NCBI GenBank assembly: GCA_011947345.1
Contig: JAAVTG010000531.1
Coordinates: forward strand, 682,001 to 746,000
Source of the DNA: Phytophthora quininea
Taxonomy: Eukaryota > Oomycota > Peronosporomycetes > Peronosporales > Peronosporaceae
Direction of reading: 5' to 3'
DNA: 64,000 nt
Position 1 is the stretch's first letter; each line of letters begins with the position of its first letter. The notes beneath the pieces were generated by a model. That model saw only the letters and a program-made list of their open reading frames with translations, was not told the origin of the DNA and did not search any database. Position numbers and translations under genes: made by a program. Below are positions 33,142 to 44,441 of this stretch, in pieces.

Positions 33142-34222
33142 TTGATACACGATGCATGCCACTTTCTGTTGAAGAACTACGTTCGTCTTGGGATTCTCCA
33201 AGACGAAAAGGCTAACACGAAATCGAGTGACGCATGGTGGTTGTGCCTATTTGTGGTCTGCAAGTTGACCGAGAAGATCCGCGCCTGCTTTCGCAAGCTG
33301 CAGTATAAAACGGTTACTATGCGCGAACAATACGCTGCTCTGAATGAACTCCACTTATCACTGGCGTTGAAATTTGAAAGCGAAATGACGAAGGTGAGCC
33401 AACTGTCGATTCACCAAAGGTCTCTGAGCATTAACCGTGATGCTGCCTTCACTCAAGAGACCTTTTCGACAAGATTGCCACGGGACACCACAATGTTCAT
33501 ACATGCCGTCAAGGAGCTGAAGTGGGTTTCGCTGGCATGGCTCTGGACCAACCAAACATCCACGAGCATCAAGACGGCGAAGAGACTTTGGAAGTTTCAG
33601 CGCATCTGGCGGACATGGTAGACGAAGATACCCCGAGTAGGATGAAGACATGCCACAACTCAATGAAGTAAATGAACCGACTGAATCCCAGCAATCAACG
33701 AGTCAGCAAGGCTTGGTGGAAGCTGTTACTACAGCTCGGACCGTGATGATCGACGGAATTACCGATATCAAGCTCGATATTGCAGCAGAAGCCCGCGATG
33801 CGCCTCCAACGAGGTCGATTGACATCGTGAAGTGTACGGATGGAGCGTTACGTCGTCTGCTGATCGCTTATTCAGCAAAATTGCAAGAACACCTAGGTGA
33901 ATCGGCAACCGAGGAGATCTGGAGCCAGCGCAAGAACCTGATCCACGAATACAAGCTAAAGCGTGATGTTTGCAGAAAGGTGAAGGATCAAGGTGATCTG
34001 TCGCTTGAAGACGCGTGGGCTAAAGTCGAACCTTGTGGTGAATTTGGAGCGCTCATCGAATTTACTGTTGGTCTCGCAAGTATTGCTCCAGGAACCCATA
34101 CTGTGGAAGGGGATTTCAGTACGCTAAACGGTGTAGCTGGTCCACCGGAGAACTGCAAGCGCGTCAATACTTCGAAGTCATGGAGCTGGCAGACAGATTG
34201 GAGTCAAGCAAGAAGGTTATAG
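33142..34222 (+). pseudogene. hAT-like transposase C-terminal remnant
   Basis: Two open stretches (33142-33621 and 33650-34222) in different frames, the second ending FGALIEFTVGLASIAPGTHT then VEGDFSTLN. This matches the dimerisation end of hAT/BED-type transposases common in oomycetes. No N-terminal zinc finger or catalytic core is present. The 28-base gap and frame change show decay. No inverted terminal repeats were identified. Not expected to be functional. Confidence 0.6.
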
Positions 34223-34836
34223 CACAACAGTGAGTTTCTGATCCAACAGAGCGTGCGTAGGCTAACCTCACGTACATTTCCATGCGTAAGCTAGTGCCCT
34301 TTAGGGTTTTCTGGCAATTCAATACATTTCCTGTGCAATGCCCCTTTGAACTTTCCCAACTCTGCCCATTTTACATCAAATCCCATCGACTTTCAAAATG
34401 CCCTGTTTGAGCATGCCTGCTGACCGCCATTCGTTTGACCGTTGAATGTGAATTGGCGATCTTTGAAGTGCTTTCCGGTTCGGTGGCCGTTGAATGCAAA
34501 CCAGCGCCCGCTCTCTGCAGGTGAATGGGGACATGACAAACCACAAAATGGTCTCCAACTTGCCGCGGCGACACGTTTACCAATGTGTTGAACTCCTATG
34601 GAGGTCTCCAGGATACCCGAGCCAGTAACACAGCCTTCCTCACAAAACAATTTGGACTGCACCAGAATTCTCTGCTGGTGCCAATTGCTTTGTCGTGTTC
34701 GCGATCACATTCATGCATGGGGATTGCATTCAATGAATGCGATCACATTCAGAGCGATCAACTTGCCGTCTGCGCAATGTCATATTTTAGTACACTCTAA
34801 AATCCGACCAGATTTACACGTACCAGATACGACACC
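34223..34836. other. Gene-free stretch beside transposon remnant
   Basis: About 610 bases with short frames only, AT-richer than the genes around it. It probably includes decayed mobile DNA and the promoter of the CDIN1-like gene. Confidence 0.4.
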
Positions 34837-35966
34837 ATGGAGGAAGACGAGTTCTCGCGGATCAGCTCGCTGGACGCCTTCCCCGCGGACGGCTCTCTGT
34901 CGGTGACGGCAGAGACCTTCTCCGTGATCAAGCGGCAGCAGCGGCATCGTCAGTTCCGAGCGGCGCAGAAGTTCCACCGTCAGGATAGAAATCTGAAAAA
35001 GTATATTTCTAGAAGTAGCAATGGCTCCGAGACCATGAGCCAAATCGCCACGAGCGTCGGCTTTTCGCCCTGTATGTTGGCGAGACTTTTGCTAGAAGCG
35101 AAGTTTGGATGGAGCAAGACGACGATCTCCAATTTTTCAAAGAAGCGATGAAGGATGAAGCGGAACAGAGTGCAGAGCCGAATCGCAGAGGACTTTCGGA
35201 GGAAGAGTACAATCTCCTGCTTCAGGAGGTATTTATTCAGTTTATTACGGATTTCTTTCAGTAGCGTTATTGCTAACATTTCTTTCTTCTATGCTTCAGG
35301 TTCGAGAGTGTATTGAGGAAGACGCAGACTGCTCGCCATTTGCTGATCGGGTTCGCCACAACATGGGGGCTGAATACGAGTATTTGCTGCTGGAAAGCCT
35401 GCGCAACCGCCAATTGGTGTTTGAAAGCGAGGACATGTTGCGAGAGAAGGGCTTGGCCAAGACTCCGGACGTGCGTTTGCTGCTGCCGATCGGTGTGGTG
35501 GACCCGAGTACAGGTCAACTGCATGTGGTCAATTGGATCGACAGTAAGGCCATGTTTGGTGATCGCCATACACACGAATCAGAAAATCTAGAGCAGGTAA
35601 AAAGGTTGCGAGGTAGTGCTAGCTTTCCCCAACTGATGTATCGTGCTGTTGCAGCTGCAAGGATATGTGAACCGCTACGGCCCGGGTATGGTGATCTACT
35701 GGTTCGGCCACGTGGCCAACCTCAGCTCGGATAGGGACATCTACATCACAGATTCGTTCCCAAATGACATCACTCTTCCTGGAGCATTTGACCCGTTGGC
35801 GACGGTCTCAAAAGTGAAGGAGGGCGGAACTCTCCCACTTCAACCACCAAAGTCTCAGCAGGAGAGCTTTGATGAAGGGTTTACCCCGTTACCACCTGCG
35901 AACTGTAGGAGTTGCAACACTGGTGAATTATTTGGGCACATTTGTCACGCGTCAACTATTATCTAA
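34837..35966 (+). CDS. CDIN1-like (C15orf41, TPD domain) nuclease-family protein
   Basis: Three exons: 34837-35228, 35302-35596 and 35655-35966. Key family motifs are KTPDVRLLLPIG (the TPD motif), VVNWIDSKAMFGD (acidic residue plus Lys of a PD-(D/E)XK-like fold) and RYGPGMVIYWFGHVANL. CDIN1 is the partner of codanin-1 in humans and is mutated in congenital dyserythropoietic anaemia. Here it is an ancient eukaryotic gene. The N-terminal helical region includes a helix-turn-helix-like LATSVGFSP-type segment (SQIATSVGFSPCMLARLL). The frame breaks at the GG 35107-35108, and one base joins LLLEAKFG to the next helix. The last 20 residues (after 35900) are variable. Confidence 0.82.
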
Positions 35967-36073
35967 CAAAATGGTCAACTCAATCAAATTGAAGTTCTGC
36001 AGTAGATTGATACTTACGTTTGGGCTCATCTACCGACTTCATTGATCATTGCGTCACGGAAGCAGTAGTCGTC

Positions 36074-36619
36074 ATGAGACGGAGTCTCGGCTGGCTCGTA
36101 TTGGCCGTTAGTCTCCTCGCTATGGTTGCCGCTGGACACGAATCCGCGTACCTGGAGATCCACCACCAGGTTCGACAACTGAAGCGCAGCCGCCAGTATC
36201 TCGAAGCAGTCACTACTCGACTGAATGGCGAGGTGCAAACTTTGCTTGCAATGAGGGAGCGAACCGGTGCAGAATTGCAGCAGCTGTGGGAGCAGACGCC
36301 AAAGAAATGTGAGTGCGAGAGTGCTGGCCTCCCCGTGACACCGTCACCAACATACCCAGAAGACGACCCAGAGGCGATTGCAAGTGACACAGCCACAAGA
36401 AACCCGTCGTGGGTACTGCAACCTCTGACACCGGAGACCTCGAAGAATGGATCGACTTCGGGTGAAGTTTTGTCCAGTAAAACCAAATCCGGGTCGTTTC
36501 TATCAAGCTCGGCGTTTGCATTCGTCGTGGTTTTGGTTGTGCTTCCTGCTGCCATTTTCACGGGCGCTATCTTGCTCTGCAAACGATCTACCAGACGACG
36601 GCAACATGTTCACATGTGA
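36074..36619 (+). CDS. Small type I membrane protein, coiled-coil ectodomain
   Basis: 181 residues, single exon. The ATG at 36074 (MRRSLGWLVLAVSLLAMVA) starts a signal peptide. The ectodomain has a short coiled coil (LEIHHQVRQLKRSRQYLEAV), a Cys pair (CECESAG) and a Thr/Pro-rich stalk. The membrane helix is AFAFVVVLVVLPAAIFTGAI, followed by a basic tail, CKRSTRRRQHVHM. Not recognised. The layout is that of a small surface protein. The next gene starts only 74 bases downstream on the same strand. Confidence 0.65.
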   Translation: MRRSLGWLVLAVSLLAMVAAGHESAYLEIHHQVRQLKRSRQYLEAVTTRLNGEVQTLLAMRERTGAELQQLWEQTPKKCECESAGLPVTPSPTYPEDDPEAIASDTATRNPSWVLQPLTPETSKNGSTSGEVLSSKTKSGSFLSSSAFAFVVVLVVLPAAIFTGAILLCKRSTRRRQHVHM

Positions 36620-36692
36620 AGGCTATTTGATAGTCGTCTGTATGCCATTACGCAGTCTTCAAAAGTATATGTTTTCACACTTCTTATTCGCC

Positions 36693-37919
36693 ATGACCGA
36701 CCGTAGCTCGATGAATGGCTCCATGACGCCGTCGGCGCTGGACGACTCGCGCTGCAACATGCTGCTGATGGAGGCGAGAAAGGTCGGTACTACTGAGACG
36801 CTGCAAGGCAGTCGGAGTCCTCTTGTGGCCTTATTACAACCCACATATAAATCCTATAGTTTTGGCGCCAAAAGTGTGGTAAGAACTCAAAAATACATAT
36901 TCTCTTTGTGCTTGTAGGAGACTGTGCGGATGGTGGATATCAACGAGTTCTTCATTTGCAAGCTGTGCAAAGGGTACTACAAGGACCCGTACACGATCAA
37001 GGAGTGTCTCCACACATGTCAGTGCTAGACGCATTATAATTTTCATGTCAGGCTGGCTAACCTAACTTCTTTTTTCAGTTTGCCATGGCTGCATTCGCAG
37101 GCACTATCTGTATAATGACACGAACAGATGTCCAACCTGCAACGTGGATCTCGGCGCCAGGCCGTGGACCCAGACCATGTACGCGGGTTCTGAGCGCTCG
37201 TGCTTTTTCAGAAATTATTGTTGCTGATAATATTTGAATGTTATTTTGTGCCACAGCCCGGATCCAGCAAAGCAAGAGCTCGCATTGAAATTGCTGCCCG
37301 ACTACAGCAAAAGGAACAAGTGGAAGGTAATTCACTAGCTGTCTGTTTATCTGGTTATTGATGCTAACATTGTCGTCTGTGAAGAGGAGGCCTTTTATAC
37401 CAAGTTGGGAATCAAGCGCAAGCAACCAGACACGCCACCCGAGGAGCAGCAAGCCCCTACGAAGATCACTCGCTCGCTGGGCCCCTCTCCAGGGAACATG
37501 ATTCAATTTGAGTTGTATCCTCAGCACGGGTTAGTCACTTCGCTGTTTGACTTGATATTATTCGGCATTCTCCTCATGGACTTGTCTGTCCATAGCCCCG
37601 AGGTCCCATTCTTCCTCCAGTTGCGTCCACTGCCAGCCCCGTGTATGAGAACGCAAGCGCATTTGAAGGTATGGATAGCGCACTCTTCGATTGCGACGAC
37701 CATCTTACATTTTTGTTGTTTCTTTGCTATTAGGTCATGTACCTCCGAAAATATTTGGCAAAGAAGTTGGAGCTGTCCAGGCCAGAAGAGATCGAGATTC
37801 TGAGCAAGGGCACCACGGTGGGCCCAGAGTACTCGCTCGAATTCATCCGCCGCACGCGCTGGAAAGACGAACCAGGCAAGATGATTTTGGAGTACCGACG
37901 TCAGATCATCGCTTCGTAG
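36693..37919 (+). CDS. Polycomb-group RING finger (PCGF/BMI1-like) protein
   Basis: Seven exons: 36693-36783, 36918-37017, 37079-37178, 37257-37326, 37387-37529, 37596-37668 and 37734-37919. The splices are in phase and rebuild the RING C3HC4 pattern: ICKLCKGYYKDPYT, then CLHTFCHGCIRRHYL, then CPTCNVDLG. The C-terminal half is a RAWUL-type ubiquitin-like domain (MYLRKYLAKKLELSRPEEIE; YSLEFIRRTRWKD). PCGF proteins partner RING1 in PRC1 and related E3 complexes that ubiquitinate histone H2A. Residue 1 (MTDRSSMNGS) is the first ATG in frame. Intron 1 uses the unusual donor GTCGGT. No frame breaks. Confidence 0.87.
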
Positions 37920-38217
37920 AGTAAGTTGAACGATATCCAATGTGTGTAGACTGAAGCTCAGAGCGTAAAGACCAACTGCCGAACAAGGACAACCGAAGTG
38001 GTAAGTTAGAAAATGAGGGCTTTCCTCGTTGACTTTATTGCTTGGCTGCTGCATCTTCGAAGGAGCCATTTCAGTCTAGCTACTCCTCTACAAAAGCTAC
38101 CAACACCAACAGGTCCGAGAAAGCAGGCGAGATCGCGGCCAATCACTCTTTGCCCGTAGCGCGTGCAATCCACGCTGACGCCACCGCGACGCGAGACATT
38201 GACGTTGTGTTGCCAGC

Positions 38218-40196
38218 TTAGTCGACCTCCTCGATCTTGGGGCCCTGGTCCGGGGCGCCAGCAGGCGGGCACCGCCAGCGGCACCAGGCATGCCGCCGGG
38301 CATACCACCGGGCATGCCACCCTCGGCGCCAGGAGCACCGCCGGCAGCAGCGTACATCTTCTGCAGGATCGGGTTGGCAACGCCCTCGAGCTCCTTCTGC
38401 TTGCCCTCGAACTCCTCCTTCTCGGCGGACTGGTTGGCGTCGAGCCAGTTGATGGTCTCGGTGACCTTGTCGTCGATGGCCTTCTTGTCATCCTCCGAGA
38501 TCTGGTCCTTGAGCTTCTCGTCGTTGAGCGTGTTGCGGAGGTTGTAAGCGTAGTTCTCCAGAGCGTTCTTGGCCTCGATGCGGACCTTGTTGGCCTCGTC
38601 CTCCGACTTGTACTTCTCGGCCTCCGCCACCATGCGGTCAATGTCAGCCTGGGACAGACGGCCCTTGTCGTTCGTGATGGTGATCTTGTTCTCCTTACCC
38701 GTTGACTTCTCCACGGCCGACACGTTCAGGATACCGTTGGCGTCGATGTCGAAGGTGACATCAATCTGGGGGACACCACGAGGCATCGGCGGGATGCCGT
38801 CAAGGTTGAACTTGCCCAGCAGGTTGTTGTCGCGCGTCATCGAACGCTCGCCCTCGAAGACCTGGATGAGCACGCCCGGCTGGTTATCGGCATACGTCGA
38901 GAACGTCTGCGACTTCTTGGTGGGCACCGTCGTGTTACGGGCAATCAGAGTGGTCATCACACCACCAGCAGTCTCCAGACCGAGCGACAACGGCGTCACA
39001 TCCAGCAACAGCAAGTCCTGCAGCTTCTCCGAGGAGTCGTTGCCGCTCAGAATAGCAGCCTGGACGGTAGCACCGAAGGCCACGGCTTCGTCCGGGTTGA
39101 TCGACTTGCACGGCTCCTTGCCGTTGAAGAAGTCCGACAGCAGCTGCTGCACCTTGGGGATACGGGTGGAACCGCCGACAAGGACAACCTCGTGCACCTG
39201 GCTCTTGGACAGCTTGGCGTCACGAAGCACCTTCTCCACGGGCTCCATCGTCTTGCGGAAGTAGTCACCGCACATGTCCTCGAAACGAGCACGCGTGATG
39301 GTCGAGTTGAAGTCGATGCCGTCGAACAGAGAGTCGATCTCAATGTACGCCTGGGCCGACGACGACAGCGTGCGCTTGGCACGCTCGCACGCAGTCCGCA
39401 GACGACGCAGCGCGCGCTGGTTCTCCGTGATGTCCTTGCGGTGCTTGCGCTTGAACTCCTGCACGAAGTGGTCCACCAGACGGTTGTCGAAGTCCTCGCC
39501 GCCCAGGTGCGTGTCGCCGGCCGTAGCCTTCACCTCGAAGATGCCTTCCTCGATGCTCAGCAGCGACACATCGAAGGTGCCGCCGCCCAGGTCGAAGATC
39601 AGCACGTTGCGCTCGCCGCCCTTCTTGTCCAGGCCGTACGCGATGGCGGCCGCCGTCGGCTCGTTGATGATGCGCAGCACGTTCATGCCGGCGATGGCGC
39701 CCGCGTCCTTGGTGGCCTGGCGCTGCGAGTCGTTGAAGTAGGCCGGCACCGTGATGACGGCGTTCTTGACCTCCTTGCCGATGAAGGCCTCGGCCACCTC
39801 GCGCATCTTGATGAGCACCATGGACGAGATCTCCTCGGGCTGGAACGTCTTGCTCTCGCCCTTGAACTGCACCGTGATCTGCGGCTTGTCGCCGGCGCCC
39901 GACGTCAGCTTGAACGGCCAGTGCTTGATGTCGGCCTGCACGATCGGGTCCGAGAACTTGCGTCCGATCAGGCGCTTGGCATCGAACACCGTGTTGTGCG
40001 CGTTCATGGCCACCTGGTTCTTGGCGGCGTCGCCGATCAGACGCTCCGTGTCCGTGAAGGCCACGTACGACGGCGTCGTGCGGTTGCCCTGGTCGTTGGC
40101 GATGATCTCCACGCGGTCGTTCTGCCACACGCCCACGCACGAGTACGTCGTGCCCAGGTCGATGCCGACCGAGTATCCAGAAACAGCCTGAGCCAT
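38218..40196 (-). CDS. Cytosolic Hsp70, copy 1
   Basis: About 652 residues. Family signatures are [29 protein letters not shown] and [14 protein letters not shown], with the C-terminal GGMP repeats before the cytosolic EEVD end. Near the C-terminus the frame slips at the GGG run 38267-38269 (plus strand). Unrepaired, the product has an aberrant basic tail to 38097; one added base gives the normal GPKIEEVD ending at 38218. From 39058 to 40178 the DNA is identical to Hsp70 copies 2 and 3, while the 3' half differs at many synonymous sites. A perfect three-unit heat-shock element lies about 260 bases upstream. The gene folds nascent and stressed proteins with ATP. Confidence 0.95.
39058..40178 (-). 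repeat. 1.12 kb block identical to Hsp70 copies 2/3
   Basis: This block matches 47410-48530 and its inverted twin (about 55428-56548) with no difference found on reading. All three forward and antisense translations agree. Identity stops abruptly at both ends: on the 3' side after the sequence for ILSGNDSS..., and on the 5' side six to seven codons from the ATG. Sharp ends of identity within a coding region indicate a gene-conversion tract. Confidence 0.8.
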
Positions 40197-41605
40197 CTTG
40201 AGTTGTTGAGTAGTTGCTTGGGTTGGGTCTTCTTCTCCACGAAGGGGATTCGGAAATGGAGCGAGGAAAGCGAGCGGTGGGGGTCAAAGATCCTAGTGCG
40301 CGTGCGGGTGAACTGACGGAGTTGTACTGTGCGGCCAGATGACCTCCGTTTTCGGCGGCAGTTTTGAGCCACCGAAGCAGCGTTCGCGACATTTGGCTAC
40401 ACTCGGAATTTGTATGCGTCACCTGGTTTGACCTGGAGTTTGTATTTGGGGTCGAACATTCTGGAAGATCGGTGTGTTTTCAACCAATCAGCGTGGTCGG
40501 TAGTTTCATCAGCCGTTTCACCAGGAAATGTAGCCACCTGAAGGCTGATGCGAAACACCTCCGATGGTGGTCACCCTGCTGCGAATTGAAACCGTGTGAA
40601 GCGGGCCGAGTGTGCGTCGCTCGTGTGGGCGTCTTACCGTGTGCTCTGGAAAAGCCGTGCGAGTACAGCGCCACTCGCGACTTTCGCGATCTTCGCATCT
40701 TCGGAATAGATGGCGAGCAGTTTGGGGCGATCCAACGGTCCAACCGTCTGTCCCGCTGGCCTGCAGACCTGCAGACCCAACGACGACCTCGTTGGACCAC
40801 CGTGAAGTTGTGCTCGCTGCTAATCCTTCCGTCGCCGGTGGACAGGCAAGATCAATCATGGCGCATAGCCGCGATCGGTCGTCTCATAGGGTCCTATGTA
40901 GGACCAATCTTGGAACACCCTCGCGTAACGTAACTGCCCGCAACTTGCGGCCCAGGACAAATACTAGTATCTGGCCTTTCATCGCTGCCCACGAGCCGCT
41001 GACGCCGCTCGCAGAGCTTGATCGCCGCCGACACCAAGCGCTTGAGTCCACGGATTCTGCACAGGAAGCTCACTGCATTTTTCATACTTGTGCCATCGCT
41101 TTTTTCTGGTTGTTTCGAGGCAACCACCACCGTCAACTGTTATCTGCAAGGTCTTCTCTTCGCATGAATATATACGAGTCGTTTGCAATCGTGCGCGCAG
41201 CACTGTTTCACGACAGGCTGCGACCCAATGCCCGACAAGTTCAGTGTCCACGTCTGCCATGGCGGTGGGTCCTCCTGTATTGCTCTGCTCTGCAACAACA
41301 TGTAGTACCCGATCCCGAAGTCGGGTCCAGTGGACACTGCCATCGTCTGGCAAGCCTCCCTTCCACTGCTATAGTAGCAAGCACCAAGACGTGTGCCAGT
41401 GTCATAATGCACAGCCAGCACACATGCACAGCCAGCACACGCCTCACAGCACCATCCTGCGCCATTTTCCCACAAGAACACCGTCGAAAACCGCGAGGGA
41501 GATGCGCTCCGTTTATTTTTGTCTGAAACCCGACCTAGACACTAAAAAAAGCTCGCTCCAGCCGACCTGCTGTCCGCGGAAGGAACAAGATCAGCGACAG
41601 TCTCC
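40197..41605. other. Divergent intergenic region, Hsp70 to psq-type gene
   Basis: About 1.4 kb, with the heat-shock element at 40454. Long frames at 40364-40933 and 40612-41526 lack domains, codon character and conservation, so I do not call genes. Confidence 0.4.
40454..40466. promoter_or_regulatory. Heat-shock element of Hsp70 copy 1
   Basis: GAAcaTTCtgGAA, three perfect alternating units, 258 bases upstream of the copy 1 ATG. It matches the eukaryotic HSF consensus nGAAnnTTCn. No competing gene start lies close by. Confidence 0.7.
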
Positions 41606-43051
41606 ATGCGTCGTATCCCTCCGTCCCCCGCCGACATTCTGCAAGGCGCCGTCGACGTGCGCCACTTCCTGAGCGAGCCGGCCGAGCAGGAGGTGCTGGC
41701 CGTGCTGTGCGAGCAGTTCCGCCACGAGCAGCGCATCACGTCGGACGACGTGCGCTTCGTGGTGCGCTCGGTGGCGGGTAATGACGGCGCGCTGGTGCTG
41801 CCGCCCGACTTCCCGCCCATGCGCTGGATCCTGAGCTTCAAGCGCGCCAATGGCTTCACGCAGCTCGGCGGCAGCTTCGCGATCGGGCTGCCCGAGCGCC
41901 TCGACGTCAAGCGCTGCAGCTCCAGCAGCCTCTCGTGCGTCACCAGTCCTCCCAGCGACGAGGAACAAGATCAGGAACAAGTCAGTCGCTGGTACTCGGC
42001 CGCAGCGACCGACACGTCGCCGTGTCTCTCGCTGCGACCGTCCTACGACAGCGACCCGCAGCTGCAGCTGCAGCTCAGTCGCCAGCAGCACCAACAGCAA
42101 CAACAGCAGCACCAACGCCGCTCCATGGTTGTGGACGACCGTCGGGCCGTCTCGTCGTGGCAGCGAGACCCGGAGGAGCCCAGCTCCAACTCGAGCAACA
42201 ATAGCGTGGATAGTGAGATCGGCGCCACCTCTGGGGCCAGCAGCAATTCCAGTGCCAGTGCGACGCCCTCTGTGGGCGCAGCCAAGAGCGATGACAACGC
42301 TGCCGAGAAGCGCGGCTACAGACTCAGCCACACTGTGCCCGCCGAGACGTGGGAGAAAGCCATCGCTGCGGTCGAGCAGCAAGGCATGAGTCTCCGTGCT
42401 GCAGCCAAAGTCTATGGGGTGCACTTTGCAGCGCTGCACCGTCGCGTGAAGAAGCGTGCGCAGGGAGGACAGTCGGCCAAAGGCAACAGCGCCTACTTCC
42501 ACCCGAGCGACGAGGCTGGGATCACGCGCGTGGTGGTGGCTCGCGCAGAGCTGGGCGTGCTCATGACCTTCGACGAGCTCATGAAGCTCGTGGAGACGGC
42601 CGCACTACGCAAACTGCCGGACATTTCGGTGGATGCGGCTCGGAAGCTGCTGCTGCGCTTCCAGTCCCGCAACGAGCAGTCCATTCGCCACATCATCGAG
42701 GACTGGCCACCTCCGGCTATCACAACACCGTCGGGTGCTAGTCAACCGCAGCACTACCGCTTGGAGCATCCGGGCTACGTCTACGATACCGAGCCGAAGA
42801 CTCCCAGCGTGCCGCGGTTGATCGTGCCTCCTCGGTCTGCACTTGGCGCTGGTGGCACTGCCACGGCAGCAGTGGTAGCTGCCTCGCCGCCTTCGCTCTT
42901 CCAGCCGCCCGATCGCCTGGGGCCGTTCTCTCCTGGCAGACTTGGGGGCCGCGCCGGTGTGCTGCCGCTTCCAGGCAACGTGAAGACTATGAGCACGTGC
43001 ACTCCTTGCAACAAGGTCTCGAGTGGCCGTGCGCCCGTGACGTATGTGTGA
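41606..43051 (+). CDS. psq/HTH-type DNA-binding protein
   Basis: 481 residues, single exon, unbroken. An N-terminal domain (PADILQGAVDVRHFLSEPAE...VLAVLCEQFRHEQRITSDD) is followed by a low-complexity Gln/Ser region (about 42050-42280). A pipsqueak-like helix-turn-helix comes next: WEKAIAAVEQQGMSLRAAAK then VYGVHFAALHRRVKKRA. A second helical region, MTFDELMKLVETAALRK, resembles the downstream DNA-binding half of pogo/CENP-B-type proteins. It has no DDE catalytic domain, so it is likely a regulator, perhaps domesticated from a transposase. The tail is Pro/Gly-rich. Confidence 0.75.
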   Translation: MRRIPPSPADILQGAVDVRHFLSEPAEQEVLAVLCEQFRHEQRITSDDVRFVVRSVAGNDGALVLPPDFPPMRWILSFKRANGFTQLGGSFAIGLPERLDVKRCSSSSLSCVTSPPSDEEQDQEQVSRWYSAAATDTSPCLSLRPSYDSDPQLQLQLSRQQHQQQQQQHQRRSMVVDDRRAVSSWQRDPEEPSSNSSNNSVDSEIGATSGASSNSSASATPSVGAAKSDDNAAEKRGYRLSHTVPAETWEKAIAAVEQQGMSLRAAAKVYGVHFAALHRRVKKRAQGGQSAKGNSAYFHPSDEAGITRVVVARAELGVLMTFDELMKLVETAALRKLPDISVDAARKLLLRFQSRNEQSIRHIIEDWPPPAITTPSGASQPQHYRLEHPGYVYDTEPKTPSVPRLIVPPRSALGAGGTATAAVVAASPPSLFQPPDRLGPFSPGRLGGRAGVLPLPGNVKTMSTCTPCNKVSSGRAPVTYV

Positions 43052-44441
43052 AGATTCTCTCCTCTATCCCAGCAGCAGTGGTATCAGGAGTTCGCTGTGC
43101 TAGTCTATCTATCTAGCTGTAGCCTGGTCGTCTGCCGAGACGATGAACGTTCAAAGTACTATTTTTCCTAGCATTCGTTGTGTGCCGCTCGCTTTAGAGG
43201 AACGTTGCAGTTGCTTGCAGATGGCGTAGTGGTTGCGCGGGGGTGTCCTCGCTGTCCAAGAGCGTGTTCAACTATCAGGAGAAATCGTACTGCACTTGAG
43301 CAAGCCTCAACAAAATGTACTACGCATGGGACCACATGGCACTGACGCCAATTATGAATCCCAAGGTTTTGATGAGACGAGATTTTTAGTTGTTAACCCC
43401 TTTACCCCCGCTATCCAGGAGGTGCTAGTAGCTACTCCCTTCCTACAGCATGAGCTGTGAGATAGGCAGACTCACCGCGGAGGTGGTCGTGCCAGTGTGC
43501 TGTAAGAATCGGAATGCATGGTACGACACGAGGTCGTATCTGGGATCCTATCAGTATGTCGCTATCTGTTTGAATACACATTGTGCCAAAGGGGTGGAGG
43601 CCTGCAGTACTCCCTGCTGGCGAGTACTCACTTCAGACTTGTCTGTCCAGAGCGTACATCGCCCTCCACCCCCAACGCTGCGGACGTTCCCCGCAAACTC
43701 GTCTCCTACTTCTACATGCCTGTGACTACGCGAAGCCAAGCTTCCTCCGCCTCTCCTCATCGGCAGGTTAATGCCGGAGACCACCGGCTATCCCGATGCC
43801 ACCCGCGGGCACACACAGGACACTTGTGGTTTTTCAAGGCGCCACGCCGGAGGAAAAGCCTTCGTCATGACGGCTGTACCATAAGTTAACTGTTTCTGCA
43901 GCTGGTACGCCGTTGCGTAGACGCTTCTGCTTGATTTTCACCTCGCCTTGGGAGTTGAGAGGGGTCAATTGAGCTTGATCGCTGAGCTTCATACGACACT
44001 TGAGAAGCCACGGGGCTTGGACACGTAAGATCCCGCCTCAAGCACGGGCTCGAGGGGACCTCTGGCAGCATGGCCTCCGGTGGTCTTCGTCGCCAGATGC
44101 ACACGTCGTGCATTGCGCTGGAGCTGGAGCTTGGACTTGGACTTGAGCGAGCAAATGGCGAACTGAGCGATGGAAGTGGAGTCCCTGCTGGCAGCTAGCG
44201 CACGAAGTGCTAGACAATCACGGTGGTGGCTTCCACGGCGGCTGCCAAAGCTTGGAACTTTATGCTGTATAGTTCGGGGCTAGAAGCACTTAAAATCCTA
44301 TGGATACAGGCCCATTGCAACAAACGTGTGTAGATGAACTTCAGCCAAAGTGTAGTTGATGAATAGCAACAACAAACTTTTATTGATTTCCTCTTGAACG
44401 AAGGCAGCTTGCAACTCGCCGAGATCTTAGAGTGAGCGACT
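43052..44441. other. Gene-free stretch
   Basis: About 1.4 kb between the psq-type gene and the first effector candidate. Short open frames on both strands have no recognisable content. Confidence 0.4.

Noticed and set aside
39192..40316. Long antisense open frames across Hsp70 (about 340-374 residues), repeated in copies 2, 3 and partly 4
   Set aside because: They mirror the strong codon bias of the sense Hsp70 gene and end where the sense frame ends. Identity between copies follows from DNA identity, and no domain or start context supports them.
40612..41526. 304-residue open frame between Hsp70 copy 1 and the psq-type gene
   Set aside because: Composition is random-like (Arg, Ser, Cys, His) with no domain. 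It overlaps other open frames equally long, so likely chance in GC-rich DNA.
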